Source of the DNA: Bryopsis sp. KO-2023 | Lineage: Eukaryota > Chlorophyta > Ulvophyceae > Bryopsidales > Bryopsidaceae | Length of the DNA stretch: 64,000 nt | NCBI GenBank assembly: GCA_030272585.1 | Contig: BSYQ01000011.1 | Span: forward strand, 1,426,001-1,490,000 | Direction: 5' to 3' | Shown: piece by piece, positions 22,001 to 34,561 of the stretch | Position numbering within the stretch: position 1 is the first letter of the stretch | Layout: each line of letters starts with the position of its first letter | The notes under the pieces: model-generated | Database searches by the model: none | Told to the model about the DNA's origin: nothing | Seen by the model: the letters and a program-made list of their open reading frames with translations, nothing else | Translations under genes and position numbers: made by a program

Positions 22001-24890
22001 TTGGGGCTGAGGTATCCACCGCGCTTGCTCCGAAAGACAGAATGCTCCCACCATGGTCAGATTCAGCTACACCGTGGTGCCAAGCACTCCCCTGGATCAC
22101 TTCTTCGAATATGCCATACTCAGTGTGGACACAAGAACGCGAGGCGTTACCACAAAACAGAGTCACTTTCAACTGGCCCTGTGGAATTGACGCAGCGTTT
22201 ATCCAGTCTGTGTTGAGCACCAAGTTAACGTTGTTCGTACTCTCGTTTCCCGATTTCACCCAAACATCGTGTAGGCATTCGAATGATTCCTCCGTGTCGC
22301 ATGCTGTTGGGAGTGTGACTTTCACTCGTCTGCATGCCTTTTGGACCGTAATCGATTCTACAGCATTAGAATATTCCACACTGTAATGTTGAGACCCCAT
22401 ATGAGCTCCCAGAGGGACTACGAAATCCCCAACAATAAACGATGTCGTCTTGTTCATTGGATAAAAGACAACAGCACCTGGGTCCACATATTCAGGCTCA
22501 TATAATCCCACAAAGGGTTTTCCTAACAATAGCACCCAAGGACCCGTTGGCGTTACCTACAAGACTGAACATACAATGGCGTTACTGAAGATAACGTTTT
22601 CAACACAGACAACAAATACTTGTGCCTTCTTTCCGACTTGTGTAAAAATCCTGCCTATTGAATTTTCACCTGATCAATGTCCTGTCCAGATCCACAATGT
22701 CGCGGGGAAGAGAAACTTGCTGGCTGTTCGATTGGGGACTCAGGCGAAGGAAGGGGGGGGGGATAGGCAAGCGGGAACAGAGATGGTGAATCGGGTGAGG
22801 GATTAATGGGGGGTGGGGATGCAGGTTCGTTGGGGGGAGTTGGTGGGGGAGAAAAGGAGGGCTCAGGTGGAGGATTCATCGGGGGTGGGGAAGGGAGTTT
22901 GGATGGGGGAATTGATGGGGGAGGAGTTGGGGGATCAGGTGGGGGACTTGGCGAGACAGCCGGAGGCTCAAGTGGGGACGCCAAAGGAGGGGAAGATGGG
23001 GGCCTAGGTGGAGAATTGGGTGGTGGAGGTGATATGTGCTCAGGTGGGGGATTTGACGGGGGAGGGGTTGAGGGCTCAGGTGGAGGATTTAGTGGGGGAG
23101 GAGACGAAGGTTCAGGTGGAGGAGTTGGCGGGGGAGGGGTTGGGGGCTTAGGGGGAGGACTTGATGGGGGAGGAGAAGGAGGTTCAGGTGGAGGATTGGG
23201 TGGGGGAGGAGTTGGGGGTTCGAGTGGAGGAGTTGGCGGGGGAGGGGTCGGGGGCTCAGGGGGAGGGGTTGGGGGCTCAGGAGGAGGATTGGGTGGGGGA
23301 GGAGAAGGAGGTTCAGGTGGAGGATTGGGTGGGGGAGGGGAAGGAGGTTCAGGTGGAGGATTGGGTGGGGGAGGAGACGGAGGTTCAGGTGGGGGACTTG
23401 GTGGTGGGCTTGGTGGGGGAGGAGCTGGAGGGTCTGGTGGAGGACTCGGTGGGGGGCTTGACAGAAAGACGAGAAGGAAGTTAGACGCTAACATTGTGTG
23501 AACACATTTTTTTGTACTCAAGTATTATCTGAATGCAGCACGTTCGGCTGTGGATACGTTTGGTTTCTGGCTCCAATAAATTCAAAATGAGCTGATCACA
23601 AACCATATCTGTGACGTCCAAAAAATAGCTGTGGATGATTCTAGAATTTCAGATCTCAAATGCGCAAGTGATTCAATCAATCAATATATCAAGTGATTCA
23701 GGGCACCTTGGAGCAGGTGGGGGAGAACATGTTGTGTATTCTGCCAGAATCGTGACTGGTGATGTAAAGTCTGAGGCACTTGTTGGAGTGAGCCCGCAAA
23801 TGGATGTCCCAGTGACGACAAGTCTGGCCAGAAACAAAGGAAAAAAAAACATCCTTTCAGAGGTAGTTTTTTTTTTGTCTAATCCTTGCGACTGTATTAT
23901 TGAGGTGTTCCACAACGCTTAATCTCAACAACTACCAAAACCTTGCCATTCAATTGACCACAGTAATTTTGCTAGAAGAATCCAGTAGTCTGAAAAAATA
24001 TTCATTGGAAAATTAGGTTCTTGACCCTGTAGCTGTACACCACATTATTTATATTGATAATACAGGCTTAAGCTTCCGATCGCAAATCGTTCCAGTTCTT
24101 GGCAGTTCGACGACCAAAATTTTTATTTGAAGATTACTTTTCAGGCAAAGGGAAAACGCGTGTTGACAAAAAACAGGTATCAACATATATGCAGTCGCAG
24201 GCATCGCAGACGTTCTGACACTCCATGTGTTACTCGTAGGTTTTTTTTTTTTTTCTCACGTGGTGAGCGAAGTGAGCTGTGTTTTCCAGGAGAGGGGGAT
24301 TGTGCCAGTCAGAGCGCTGTTGCCTTGCAGCGAGAGGTACTCCAAAGACTGCAGATTCGACCATTCCTCAGGAAGGTTTCCACCAAGGGTATTTCCACTT
24401 AGGTCCATGCTTGTAAGAGCTGTCAAATGACTCCAAGATGCTGGGAGGGCACCTGTAAACAGATTGGTCCCCAGGTCCCTGTGTAACCGAACATATGCAC
24501 ACGTTACAATACTGTAACACCATTTCGAGAAAACTGAGATGTGGGAAGAATGAATCCCGAAGGTGCCAAATAAACCAAACTATTGGCTTCCCCTCACAAT
24601 GTTTGCATTCTGAACAGCCCAACGTCGGTTAGAGCAGCAAGTGGTCCAGTCAGCGCCAAGCCGCTCACATCCAAATCCACAGAAGCGAAAATGGAAACAC
24701 CGCTGCAAGTCACTCCTGTCCACCCTTCGGATAAACATACGAATTGCAGCTGGTCCCTTTTAGCGTCCCAATTGATCACACCAGACGGGAAAGCATTGGC
24801 TGTCTGCCAATCTCCAAGGGTCGCCGTAAATGTGGCCTCCGATCGAATCAAAAAAACCCAAAAGAGGAGATACACCAAATTTTCTCCCAT
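16039..24890 (-). CDS. Polycystin-type cation channel with LRR, proline-rich and Ig-like ectodomain
   Basis: About 2,100 residues. Exons joined by phase: 24890-24598, 24478-24260, 23823-23707, 23456-22670, 22556-19770, 19556-~19040, 18922-18387, then membrane exons near 17850-17640, 17560-17290, 16905-16670 and 16560-16039. Order of parts: signal peptide (MGENLVYLLFWVFLIRSEA); plant-type LRRs (GWTGVTCSG cap, LDLGTNLFTGALP, MDLSGNTLGGNLP); ~250-residue PPSPPPEPP hinge; Cys-rich ectodomain with repeats of DGDLSDKIEV...GEYTLEFRVENSNG type (Ig-like/DUF5011); polycystin domain (YLDDESLEIGLIAVTYNQD); membrane helices including FLVFVTVALLAVIVAAYVA and the last helix LFVFVLLNFIMAIFSDAF. The family conducts cations, often in cilia. 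The exon 6/7 donor is uncertain. No clear ciliary or EF-hand tail was seen. Confidence 0.8.
22806..23456 (-). repeat. Proline-rich low-complexity coding repeat
   Basis: This exon encodes over 200 residues of PPSPPPEPPSPPPP-type units, like the hydroxyproline-rich rods of algal cell-wall and pherophorin proteins. The DNA is a GGGGGAGG/TTC minisatellite, so length probably varies between alleles. It forms the stalk between the LRRs and the Ig-like ectodomain. Confidence 0.85.
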
Positions 24891-25952
24891 CCTGCACGAC
24901 CCGAAAGGAAAAATAGAACTGTTCCCTGAGTCTTGGCATTGACCAAAATACAGTCGCAGAGACTATCAGGCATTCAAGGTAAGTAACGAGAAAATCAGCT
25001 GAACAGGAGCGTGTTACTGTGGGGTGTATAGTTGAGATGGGATTTTTTAGAGGTTTGCACCCCTTTGTTTTCGAGTGCGTTTTCGCATTCAGTTTTAGTT
25101 GTTTGTTTACTAGCTCGGACTAATGTGTTTCTTTGCTGCGTCAATTTTGTTCCGGGTACCCTCCCCCAAAGGAGATAGAGGTCTGTCAAACTTCCGCTGG
25201 GGAACAAGCGTTAACGTATCCCTTCTCTGTTGGGATTTCAGATCTGAAATCCCAACAGATCAAACATCTGGATCTCTCGGTACATGTGCAACACAGGCCT
25301 GGAAGAATTGTTCAAGGAACGACTGTGGGGTTGAACCCATGGGTTCACATTCGTAAGCTACATTTGCCGTTGTGGTTTCCTGACATCATGGGGCCTCGTT
25401 TTACTATCCCCAGCCAACACCATCACCAAACAAGAGCTGATCACTGTCTGAATCTCTTGGGAGAGCATAAAATTCATTCCCAAAGACGTTCACGGAGCCA
25501 AGTCTGGTTCTATATACACAACACATGTGATCATTGAAATCTCAGCCCAACTGGCTGGGCTTGTGGATCCAGTTTAGGTGATTGTTTGGTGTTAGATTAC
25601 GATAGGAGCACAGTGGCTCCTCAGACAACATGTAACCATTTGATTGATAAAAAAAATCCAAACCGGAAAAGCATGAAGCTCACTACATATTACTGTGGTG
25701 CCATCTTGCTCGACATGTATGAACATTCAAGTACTTGTTACAAGCCTAGGCATGTGAGGTTTCGGTTTTCCTTCCCCAGCCCGTTGATTGATCTTGCGAC
25801 CACAAACAGCACACTCACATCCTTCACACCCGTCTACCTCCACCCAACTACCTACACATCGGCTCATAGGCCAAACGCACACGCGCGCACACACATCAAA
25901 TATCTTCTGTCGATCGATATTCCCGGATGCCCCGGCCTTACGATTTCCCCGA
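24891..25952. other. Spacer between polycystin 5' end and p47 3' end
   Basis: No supported gene. It should include the polycystin promoter and 5' UTR and the p47 3' UTR. A 34-bp perfect palindrome lies at 25226-25259. A plus-strand open frame at 25133-25537 has no recognisable features. Confidence 0.4.
25226..25259. repeat. 34-bp perfect palindrome
   Basis: Left half TCTGTTGGGATTTCAGA is followed directly by its exact reverse complement, with no spacer. It could form a cruciform in DNA or a hairpin in RNA, or bind a dimeric regulator. Its position 336 bp upstream of the polycystin start is compatible with a regulatory role, but that is inference. Confidence 0.85.
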
Positions 25953-28265
25953 TCACAGCTTTTGGATAATGACAGCATTCAATAGACCTGCCCCTTCAAT
26001 CGTGGCTGAATCATCTGTGAGGTTTGCGGATGGAAACGCCGTCAAAAGAGAGTAGGTCACTCCCATTTCTGGACGAGCAGCCGCGATAAATCTGAAATGA
26101 ACCACATAAAAGAGTAAAAACATTACACACACACACGCGACCAATTCGGGTAAAGGGGTAGATATGGACATTTTTATGATCAATGGTTTCTTTCTGAGTC
26201 AGCCTATTAACACATTTCTGATTGAACGGGATGCATTAGCCTTGCGTAAAATAATTTCAATTCAATTCACTAAGTGAGGCACATTCGTTGCAGTGTTGCT
26301 GGCCTCATTATTAATATTTATTTATTTTTGCCAGTCAGTCATGCTGATCGATCCCCACAAAAACTGACCTGCGAATGTCAAGGACGGTGTGATTGTGGTT
26401 GAATTGGGCCACCATGCGCGATCCATCGTGCATTCGTATTTGAATAGACGTCGTCGGCTGTGATTCGTCTGGTCCAGCCCACTCCGCTCCAGGAACTATT
26501 CCAGTGCCTGTGATAAAAAAAACACAAAAAGGAGCGAGAATGAAAAACAAGCCATTCTTTCACATAAATTCAGCCGTGATTTTTAATGCTCTACTTGCCG
26601 CAGAAAGCAAGAACTTATTTTTGGAATGTTGCAGTGAATGGGATCAGAAAGAGACAATGCATGTACATAAATTAGGAAAATGAATGCACCCCCCTTCTCT
26701 CCCAAAAAGAAAATATGGTAACAGCAATTACAATACTGATAAAAAATGAGGAAAGATTAATTCAATAGACAAAGAAAGATAACTCAAGCCCACCACAGTT
26801 TTCACCGAATCGGATTCGCCATTACAACATTTGGTTCTCCATAAAAAGCAACTTCAATATGTACTAATTCTTTTTTGAAACATTTCTACCAGCCCACAGC
26901 CAAAAACTGCCATTTCCAATGCTTTCAGAAAGAAAGAAGAAGAAAATAAACGGTGTCCAAAAAATTGAGGTTTTTAATTGTTTGTTTCACGAGCAAAACC
27001 ACACCTGCAGCCGAGGTCGACCCTGCTCCTGCACCCGAAGCCGATGCTCCACCAGCCAGAGATTGACCCGCTCCCGAAAAAGCCACGTATTTGGGTTTTT
27101 CAGGAGGAGTGTATTTCACCTCCTTTCGAACCAGGTTAACATTGACGGGGCGGCCGTCTTTCGGCTCCAATTCTCGGGGGCATTCACCCCTGTTCAGAGA
27201 CTCCAGAAAACTCGCATTGGCAGGGTCTGAAATTTCTCGAGGATCACCGTCGTCCACGACAAATATCTGCCAAGGATCATTCCATTCATCAATCCAGTGT
27301 GAGAAAAAAAATTAAAAAACCAAACCAACAAACCACACTAGTGAATTTTAGTGCGGGTCTTTTAAATAGTGTTACCCCAGTAACAGTGCAGGCCACAATA
27401 ATCTATGCAGAAAAAGAAAAAAAAAACCGTTATCAAGAAGTGTAGATTTCAGAAATAGTGTGGCCCACACTGTTTTCAGTTTTCTGAAATTTCTGCTGTT
27501 TACAGAAATAGTGTAATAAATATGATCAAGGGTGTACAGGCCAAAGCGACTCAGGATGGGCCACAGAGGAAGGTCTTATCGGTGGTGCTCAGGATTTCCA
27601 GTAAGGAAATTTTCTTGTGTCTTGCTGCCACCCACCTCATCCTCGTAGAAAGTGATGGTATGAGCGACTGGCTCGCTTCGGACGTCTTGGGGTTCCGCAT
27701 CTGTCACCCCACCGGCCAACGTCCTCGCGCTCCCGCTGAAAGCTTTCATACCCTCGCTGGAAGGATTCAGATCCCTTTCCGTGCCCTCCACGGCCCCGTG
27801 CTTACGCGCGCTGTCGAACAATCCCTCCACCCTCTCCTTTTTTCCACCTCCCTTCACCGCAACCCCACTTTTCTCACCCCCTGCATAGTACTCGTTATCC
27901 TCTTCATCGTTGTCCTCGTCCTCATCCTTGCCCAGATCAGAGAAGCCCCGAATATTGGTCTTGCGGATGCTCGACGGTCTGGTTGTCCCCCCCTGTCCAG
28001 CGCCTTGTCCATTCCCACCCCCAGTGCCCGCATCCCCGCCGCCACTAGGGTCCGACGGGGCTTGCACGTTCGGCCTCGGAGGAAGGAAGCGGTCGGGGTC
28101 GGTCGTCGCTGGGGCGGGGGCGGGTGTCGAGGCGTCACCGCTGAAGTAGCTGTCTATGGCGGTTTGGAGATTGCCGTTGCAAGATTCCAGGTAGAACGCG
28201 GCGGTGTCGGCGTCGGCTCCAGTGACCGAGACAAACTGGCTGGTTTTGTCGTCGACGTCTCCCAT
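25953..28265 (-). CDS. NSFL1C: p47/Shp1-type p97 (Cdc48) cofactor, UBA-SEP-UBX
   Basis: Four exons in phase: 28265-27636, 27266-27005, 26507-26369, 26091-25953. Order of parts: UBA-like N-terminus ([27 protein letters not shown]); Gly/Pro-rich linker with acidic run [17 protein letters not shown] domain ([40 protein letters not shown]); UBX domain ([20 protein letters not shown], ending in [15 protein letters not shown]). Family members bind the AAA ATPase p97/Cdc48 and ubiquitin and act in membrane fusion and protein degradation. Length (~390 residues) and domain order match p47/Shp1. The start is the first ATG, right before the UBA domain. It is divergent from the gene at 28995. Confidence 0.92.
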
Positions 28266-28994
28266 CGTGATCGCTTGTGGCTTCTCTGGGTGAGCTTTGG
28301 TCTAGGCAGTAGAAAATGGAAGGCACCGTGTACGACGTGAGCATTGTTACGTAAGCGTAACCTCCTCCCACCGCGCCAGTTTCTGTTCTCGATCATTCGT
28401 TGTGGGGAAGTCACCAGGCAGCTCGAGCCGACATCCCACCGAACACACCACTGATTTATCCCCAAACACGCTCACCAAAGAACGACTGTGCTAAGAAATG
28501 GGCTCGGGTGTGGGCCAAGATGTAGTTCTAGACTGCAGAAAGGATCCCAACGCCTTTTCGTCAATTTTGACGGACCCTGGGGCAATGATTTATCCTTGCG
28601 TCTCCAATCCAAGACTGAAATCATGCCCAGCATACACCACATCAAGTTTTCTGACATTCACAAGTATCCTTGCTTGTGGTTTTATGGAAGCTTCCCTTGG
28701 AAGGGTAACAGTAACATGGGGGCTGCACAACCACCATTGGTTTTCTACGCAAGTCACCTTCTTGTGTGTGTTTTTGTGTGGAACGAGAGGTGTAGCAAGG
28801 GAGTTGGATCGAACCTCGGACAAAATTGATCCCCAAAACGAATGAAATTCACACCTTTTCGAGCTTTTCCCGAACGAACCCACTGTGGAGACTGACCTCC
28901 AGGCGACAGTGACGACTTTGGCTTCCCTCGGTGTTTCTCGAACGATATTAGGCTCATTTCTTCTTTCCCTTTCGTTCAATTCTGGTTTCTGAGC
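28266..28994. promoter_or_regulatory. Divergent intergenic region (p47 and membrane-protein promoters)
   Basis: 729 bp separate two start codons on opposite strands. No coding exon was seen here, so both promoters should lie in it. No clear TATA box or repeated motif was found. Confidence 0.5.
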
Positions 28995-31900
28995 ATGTCG
29001 CAAAGCGATCCGTCGACCACCCCTCCAGCCAGGTTCACTCGGAAGTCGCTGGACGGCGAATATCGCTTGTACACTGCCGCAGTAATCACGACAGGATCCC
29101 TGTGGGTGAGTCATCCACACTCTTGCTTTTTTTGGCAGATTTTGGGGAGCGCGGCGGCGTTTCCTTGCGGCGAGGTCCGCTTGAGAGGCCCAACACTGAG
29201 TTGAAAAAGATTTTCAGGAGCGCGATTCGCGTGTTGGATCCATCGAACGATCGCTCGTTCTTTCACCGTTGATCGAATTCTTTCGATTTTTTGGCGATGG
29301 ATCATGCCTGCAAGATTTGGTTGTTAACCAATTGTAGCTTTCCAAACAGGCCTCGTGTGAACAGTGAAAGGATCGAATCACATGCACCCCCCCCCCCCTT
29401 TCCCAAAAAAAGCTAGCAGTTGAACGATTCTTAAAATCTATTGATGGGTGACATTGACTGATGTCCGGTGCAGCTGGCAGCCCTGGTGTGGGATCGAGGA
29501 TTTCTGGAAGGCGAAGGCAACACGTTCTTCTTTGGGGTGATAAAAGGCAACATCCCGTTGCCGGTGCAATGGATTCTGTGGTCCCTAATTCTCTTCTTTT
29601 GGGCGTTCGTGGATGGGATATTCTGCTTCCTGGCGTTGCTTCCAAACGTCCAGATCGGGGAGCAGCAAGGGGTTGAAATCAACTGGGTGATGTTTTATGG
29701 CTTGTTCGGAGTGGGATCCATGAATTTTGCAAGCTTGGCGTTGTTTTGGTTGGGAAAAGACAAATTCAAGAAGAAAGTAAGAAGCAAAGTTTTCTTTTCG
29801 ACCACCGCACATTTCTACATACATGGATGCTTATGGCTGGCGGTGTTTGTGATGGATTTGCTGTACATCGTGACGGTGCACTGGTGAGTTTCTGTCGGGG
29901 GGGTGAGTTTCTGTTTTTCTCAACACTCCAGTGGAATTGGGACAACAATTTGCCTGTCTGTGCATTGGAACATAACATGACTGATCGAGTGCAGTTTTTG
30001 GCCATCGAATAAGGGTTTGGGGGGGTTTTCTGTTTTTTTTCGATGTGTCATTATTGCTCTCTGAAAGTTAAATCCTTCAGCTTTTAAGGATACATATGGA
30101 GTTCACGTTGACCAATTTTGATATTTGAATTTTTTCCTCAAGGGCCCACACACGGGCGAAACGTGCCAGAATCCCGCAGCCTCCCAGATCCGATGGAAAG
30201 CTAAATTTCAAAACCATGATCGGTGATGTCACAGTGGATGTCGTCGGAGGCTTCATCGAAGTTTTCCTGGTGAAATTGCCTTTGCGGATATGGGGCCACA
30301 TCCAACCGCTCGTTACTCCAATTGTGGCGAAAACACAGCCGATCTTGCAAAGGTGGTACAATTTCCTTCTAAGGTGAGATGGGATACGTGCATGTAGATG
30401 TTCATGCATGCATGCATGCATGTGCAGCCTTGATCTAATATTGTGTACATGCTTGATTTTGAGTTTTTCATGAAGCTGGTGAACTCATCTTTGTCTGTGG
30501 TGTTCCCTCGCTGCGTGTTTACATTTTTTATTTTATTTTATTTTTTTGGGGGGGGGGAAGGGGGGTGTCGGGAAGGACAATTCAAAGATCCAAGAGTGCC
30601 ATGTTATTTCTTTTCAGGATTGAATCAGATTCCACACGAAATGTTGAACGAAATCCCGTGCGGCCTGAAAGCAGTCAACCTAATGGGGTCAATGCAGGGG
30701 CTAATCATGGAACAGGTGGAGGAGAAGCTACAGGGGCACTCGCAATGCTGTCCACCTGGAAAAACATCGGAATAAACTCAGTAAAAAGAGGTAGGTCTGT
30801 CTGCTGGACCTCAACAAGCATCTATCAATTCAACATCCCCCTGTTTGCTTGAAAACATCAAAGGGGAACGTTTCTATTGTGCCAGATCCACCCTATTCAT
30901 TGTTTGCCTCAGGACCAATGGTTTATTTTCTTGTTTGGCTTTTTATGGGGAGGTTTTTACTCAAGGAAAAGAATCCTCCAGGTCCCCAGATCGGGGATGC
31001 TGTGCATGACGCATTAGGTGGTTTTGTGAAGGTGCCGAGTCGGCCCACGCCTGCGTGGCGGTGAGGGTCCTCTCGGTAATAGAAGTTTTCTCAGAAGCGG
31101 AGGAGGTGTTCGCGTTCAAGCATTCGGCATGGGTCGTCAGCGGGATGGTGACGTCTTTGATGTTGCTGCCTTATTGGGCGGTTCAATACGCCGCGTTCGT
31201 GAGAGATTTCGTGTCCAAGGTCTACATACCCCATCGAAACTGCGTTTCACAGAACAGAGTCATCTACAGGGACGTGTTGCGCGTTCTTGGGTACGGTGAA
31301 CGGCGGATCCCCGACAGCTTGTTGCTGAGAAACGAACTGGCGGACGTGCTGGAAGAGAATCTGGACAGGTTTCGACAGCCAAGGGAGGGGGTGGATTTGT
31401 TCTACGATTGCAATTCGGAAGAAACGGTGCTCTCCTCAGGCGTTACGTTTCTCAACGTCGTGCACGAGAATTTCTCGGAAGACGACGATCCAGTGAAAAA
31501 GTTCACGGACTCGACCTTGGGCTCGTTCGTTTTCGCTGTGGACGCGATCGTCGTGCATTTGTACTGGGCTTCGGTCATCGGCGCGATCTTGGGGGTCATT
31601 TTCGCGTTGCGAACGTTGATTTCCGTGTTGGGCCAGTACAAGAGAGCGTCGAAAGCTGCGTGGGAAAGGACGGAGAGCGCTTCTTTACCGGAAAGCGTCT
31701 CGATCATGTCTGTCCTGGAGCTGGAGTCGCCCGCTGAGCGATGGAGGCAAGCGCGTTTCTTCAAGGTGGTGAATTTCAGGGAGGAATGGAAAAAGACCTA
31801 CCCGCTGGACATGGCGGCGCATTTCATCGGAGCCCTGGTTTCGACGGTGGCTTTGCAGATGCTCTCGGTGTTCGTCGTGTCCTCTCTGATTTTCGCGGCG

Positions 31901-32707
31901 TTAGGGAGTTTGCTCCACATTTTGGCGGCGATTTATCCTTTTCTGAGTCTCTTTTTTGTCACCGCTGCAACGGTGGTGTTCGAGGAGCTAGTCCTTCGGA
32001 AGGCATGGATAAAATCGATAGTTTCGGGCTACACGGTGCACCAGCCCCTGAAGTGGCTATTCTACCTCATAACGCACTCCATGATCAACGTTATATTGGG
32101 GCTGCTGAGAGCGTTTCTGCGCCTGTTGGGGATGATCCTTGTCGCCATTCTGCGCTTGGGTCGACTGGATGTGAACCAGTACCCGATCTTCCAGAGTTGG
32201 GACACCGCCGAGGTGGCTTTCGGAGCCACGGTGTTGATGCACCACCAAGCCGATGTTGGAGGGCCGACCCACCCTGGCGGCCACAACGAATCGCTGAGTA
32301 ACCTCCAGGTGCCCCGAGTGTCCTCCACAGACATCGATGCAGCTTACGAAAGAGAACGTGTCGCGGATTCGCACAGAGCCCAGCACTCCCGCTCCTTAAG
32401 TTCGCAATTGGCGAATATGCGAATAGTCAGTCCCTTTGAGATCGCTCCTTTTCCTCCACAGGGGCGCAGCAGGGGCACCGAGGCCAGTTCACCTCGTGGT
32501 AGATTTCCGAGCAGAGCGGAAAGCCCAGAAGGGTCCTTGCTGAGTGAAAGACTGCATGAATTGGGGGAAAGTGGAGTGTCGAGTAGAGAAGGGAGTTTGA
32601 GTGGGTCTTTACGATTCAGAAGAGGGCACGATTTGGGAGGGAGCGGAATATTGAGCCGAGCGGAGCAAGGGCTGGACCCCTCACCTCCGCCTTCACCGTC
32701 AAGATGA
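28995..32707 (+). CDS. Large multipass membrane protein, possibly STRA6-like
   Basis: Six exons in phase: 28995-29105, 29474-29883, 30143-30373, 30618-30790, 30913-31017, 31095-32707; about 880 residues. The N-terminal half has helices around WILWSLILFFWAFVDGIFCF, FYGLFGVGSMNFASLALFW and WLAVFVMDLLYIVTVHW. The second half has further helices (SSLIFAALGSLLHILAAIYP, LSLFFVTAATVVF, NVILGLLRAFLRLLGMILVA). It then has YPIFQSWDTAEVAFGATVLM and a long Ser/Arg/Gly-rich, probably cytosolic tail ending PPPSPSR. The layout and the tract after the last helices loosely recall the STRA6/RBP-receptor family, but no diagnostic motif is certain. It could be another multipass transporter or receptor. Confidence 0.75.
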
Positions 32708-33953
32708 ATTCTTTCATATTGTACAAATAGATATACACCAACAACAGTGTTTTCGGTTGATGACTTTTTTTTTGTTTTGGTTTTCCTTGTTTTTTTTTAT
32801 ATATATTGCTTGTGGATATCCAATATTCAAAGGAGGGGTGGACCTTTGGACTTTTCTCATTTTTACTTTTTGCAGCATCTGTGTTATCACTTTGGTCGTT
32901 AAGACGTAGGATGTACAAACACATATTTTTTGTGATTGATTTCAAAAAGTTGAAAGCAGGGTTCGTTGCTCCACATGAAAATTCCTAATTTTTAGCCCAA
33001 AGTCAACCTTGGAAATCTCTAGAGGTATTCTTGTGCATCTTTTTAATTGCATTTACCGCCACTGTTGCAGCAGGTTCAGGAAAACGGAACATGGCATAAT
33101 CTGTGTCCCAAACTTGTTCTACATCCATCCTTTCCCTTTCAAAGGAGAATTAAGTTCTGAGGTTCAAATCAGCGATTCGAATCGGGCAGGTCAGAGAGGG
33201 CTTTCTTTTTTTGGTGTGACCATAATGATTTGATTTCCATTGAACAGACAGTGAGGGTTGTGGTGTGAATCATCTACCTTCGCTTGGGGCGAAATTGGAA
33301 AATGAAAGATGTTAAATTGGAAAATGAAAGATAGCAAAACCTATCCTTGCAGACAAGTGCTCAAAGTCAGTGAAACGATCTTATCAAGCGAAAAGAGGCA
33401 ATCTCTTTCCGTTTTCTATGACTGACAGGATTGTTCCAGGGCAGGTAACTCAGGTAAAACAGGGTGTCAAGTTTCACACCCCCTGCCATGGAGTTTCAAA
33501 AAATCATATGATTTCAAGCACACCCCCCAATGAAAAACCTCCATCCAGCAATCCCCTTCTGCAGCTGGTAGTCATCTCTCCATTGTCAAAACAGAACTGA
33601 CCCACAACCACATATCCTTGCCCAAAAGGAAACAGCAAAGCAACATTCAGGAAAGCCCACCCCCACTCCCCTATTCAATCCACAGCCTGTCTTTTCTTGA
33701 ATCAGAGTTCAAAGTCCCAAAAAGAAAAACAAAACAAAACTTTTTCTTTCAACGCTTAATCCAAATTGTCCTGACCAACATCATCTATTTTTTAATAAAG
33801 TGCTGCCACACTCGCATTCATAATAGTCCTACGACTTGCAGGAACAGCAAAATTTACAGCCACCTAAACCATCCTCAGGACTGAAAGCATTATGTAGCCC
33901 CTCCACTGTGCAACAATTTTATATTGGCTTCTTGCTTAAAAAAAAAACAAAGA
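32708..33953. other. Spacer between convergent genes
   Basis: No supported coding exon. The stretch holds the 3' ends of the plus-strand membrane protein gene and the minus-strand small membrane protein gene. T-rich and A-rich runs only. Confidence 0.5.
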
Positions 33954-34561
33954 TCAGACCATTGGGGGAGCGGTAGGCTCCTTGGCTTCTTGCATTAAAG
34001 GAGTTGTTGCAGGGGTACCCAGCACTGCTTGGTCATGTTTTTTGGATTGTTGATATTTGATGCACCACCAGATCAACCCCACACAACAGACAATCCTGCA
34101 AGAACAAACAGAATATTTCGAGAGATCGAAGACAAAATGACGACCATCCCCAAATCCGAGTTCGGAAGGGCTTGCCACATGCTCAACACTATTTAAAAAA
34201 ATGGAAAAAGAACAAACCGAAGCCAGCTGGTTCTCCAGAACAGACGGACAAAAGATCTAGATGTGGGGTTTCGGATTGGATCTCTGTGACGTTCCATTTC
34301 TTTTTGTTTGCGAGGAAAAAGACGCCATAGCACAGCGAGGGTTTGGTGCCGTGTGTTAACTATTGCTCCAGATGCGATCTGAACTCACCCCAGAACGATA
34401 AGGATAATTTCCCACAAGCTGAGCCCCCCAATATCGCCGCCAAAAAGCCCGTCGTCGTCGTCGCCACCCCTGGATTTTTCATACCTCCCCCGTGTCGAAG
34501 GTTGGGCGTCTGTGATAATCAACAAGACTGATACAACAGCGAGCAACGCGAGAAGCCGCAT
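33954..34561 (-). CDS. Small single-pass membrane protein (paralogue A)
   Basis: Two exons, 34561-34389 and 34099-33954, joined in phase by a 289-bp intron; about 105 residues. Signal peptide MRLLALLAVVSVLLIITDA, short polar and acidic lumenal part (EKSRGGDDDDGLFGGD), one membrane helix starting LWEIILIVLG and running through IVCCVGLIWWCI, and a polar tail ending EPTAPPMV. The intron falls inside the helix just after IVLG. A related gene with the same layout and intron place lies at 35845-36558. Function unknown; probably a type I membrane protein of the secretory system. Confidence 0.75.

Noticed and set aside
22806-23501. Plus-strand glycine-rich open frame
   Set aside because: It is the complement of the proline-rich exon of the minus-strand polycystin gene, which has matching splice phases on both sides.
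29474-29886. Treating the TGA after VTVHW as the end of the membrane protein at 28995
   Set aside because: The TGA is part of a G|GTGAGT donor. The next exon at 30143 joins in phase and restores the Trp codon.
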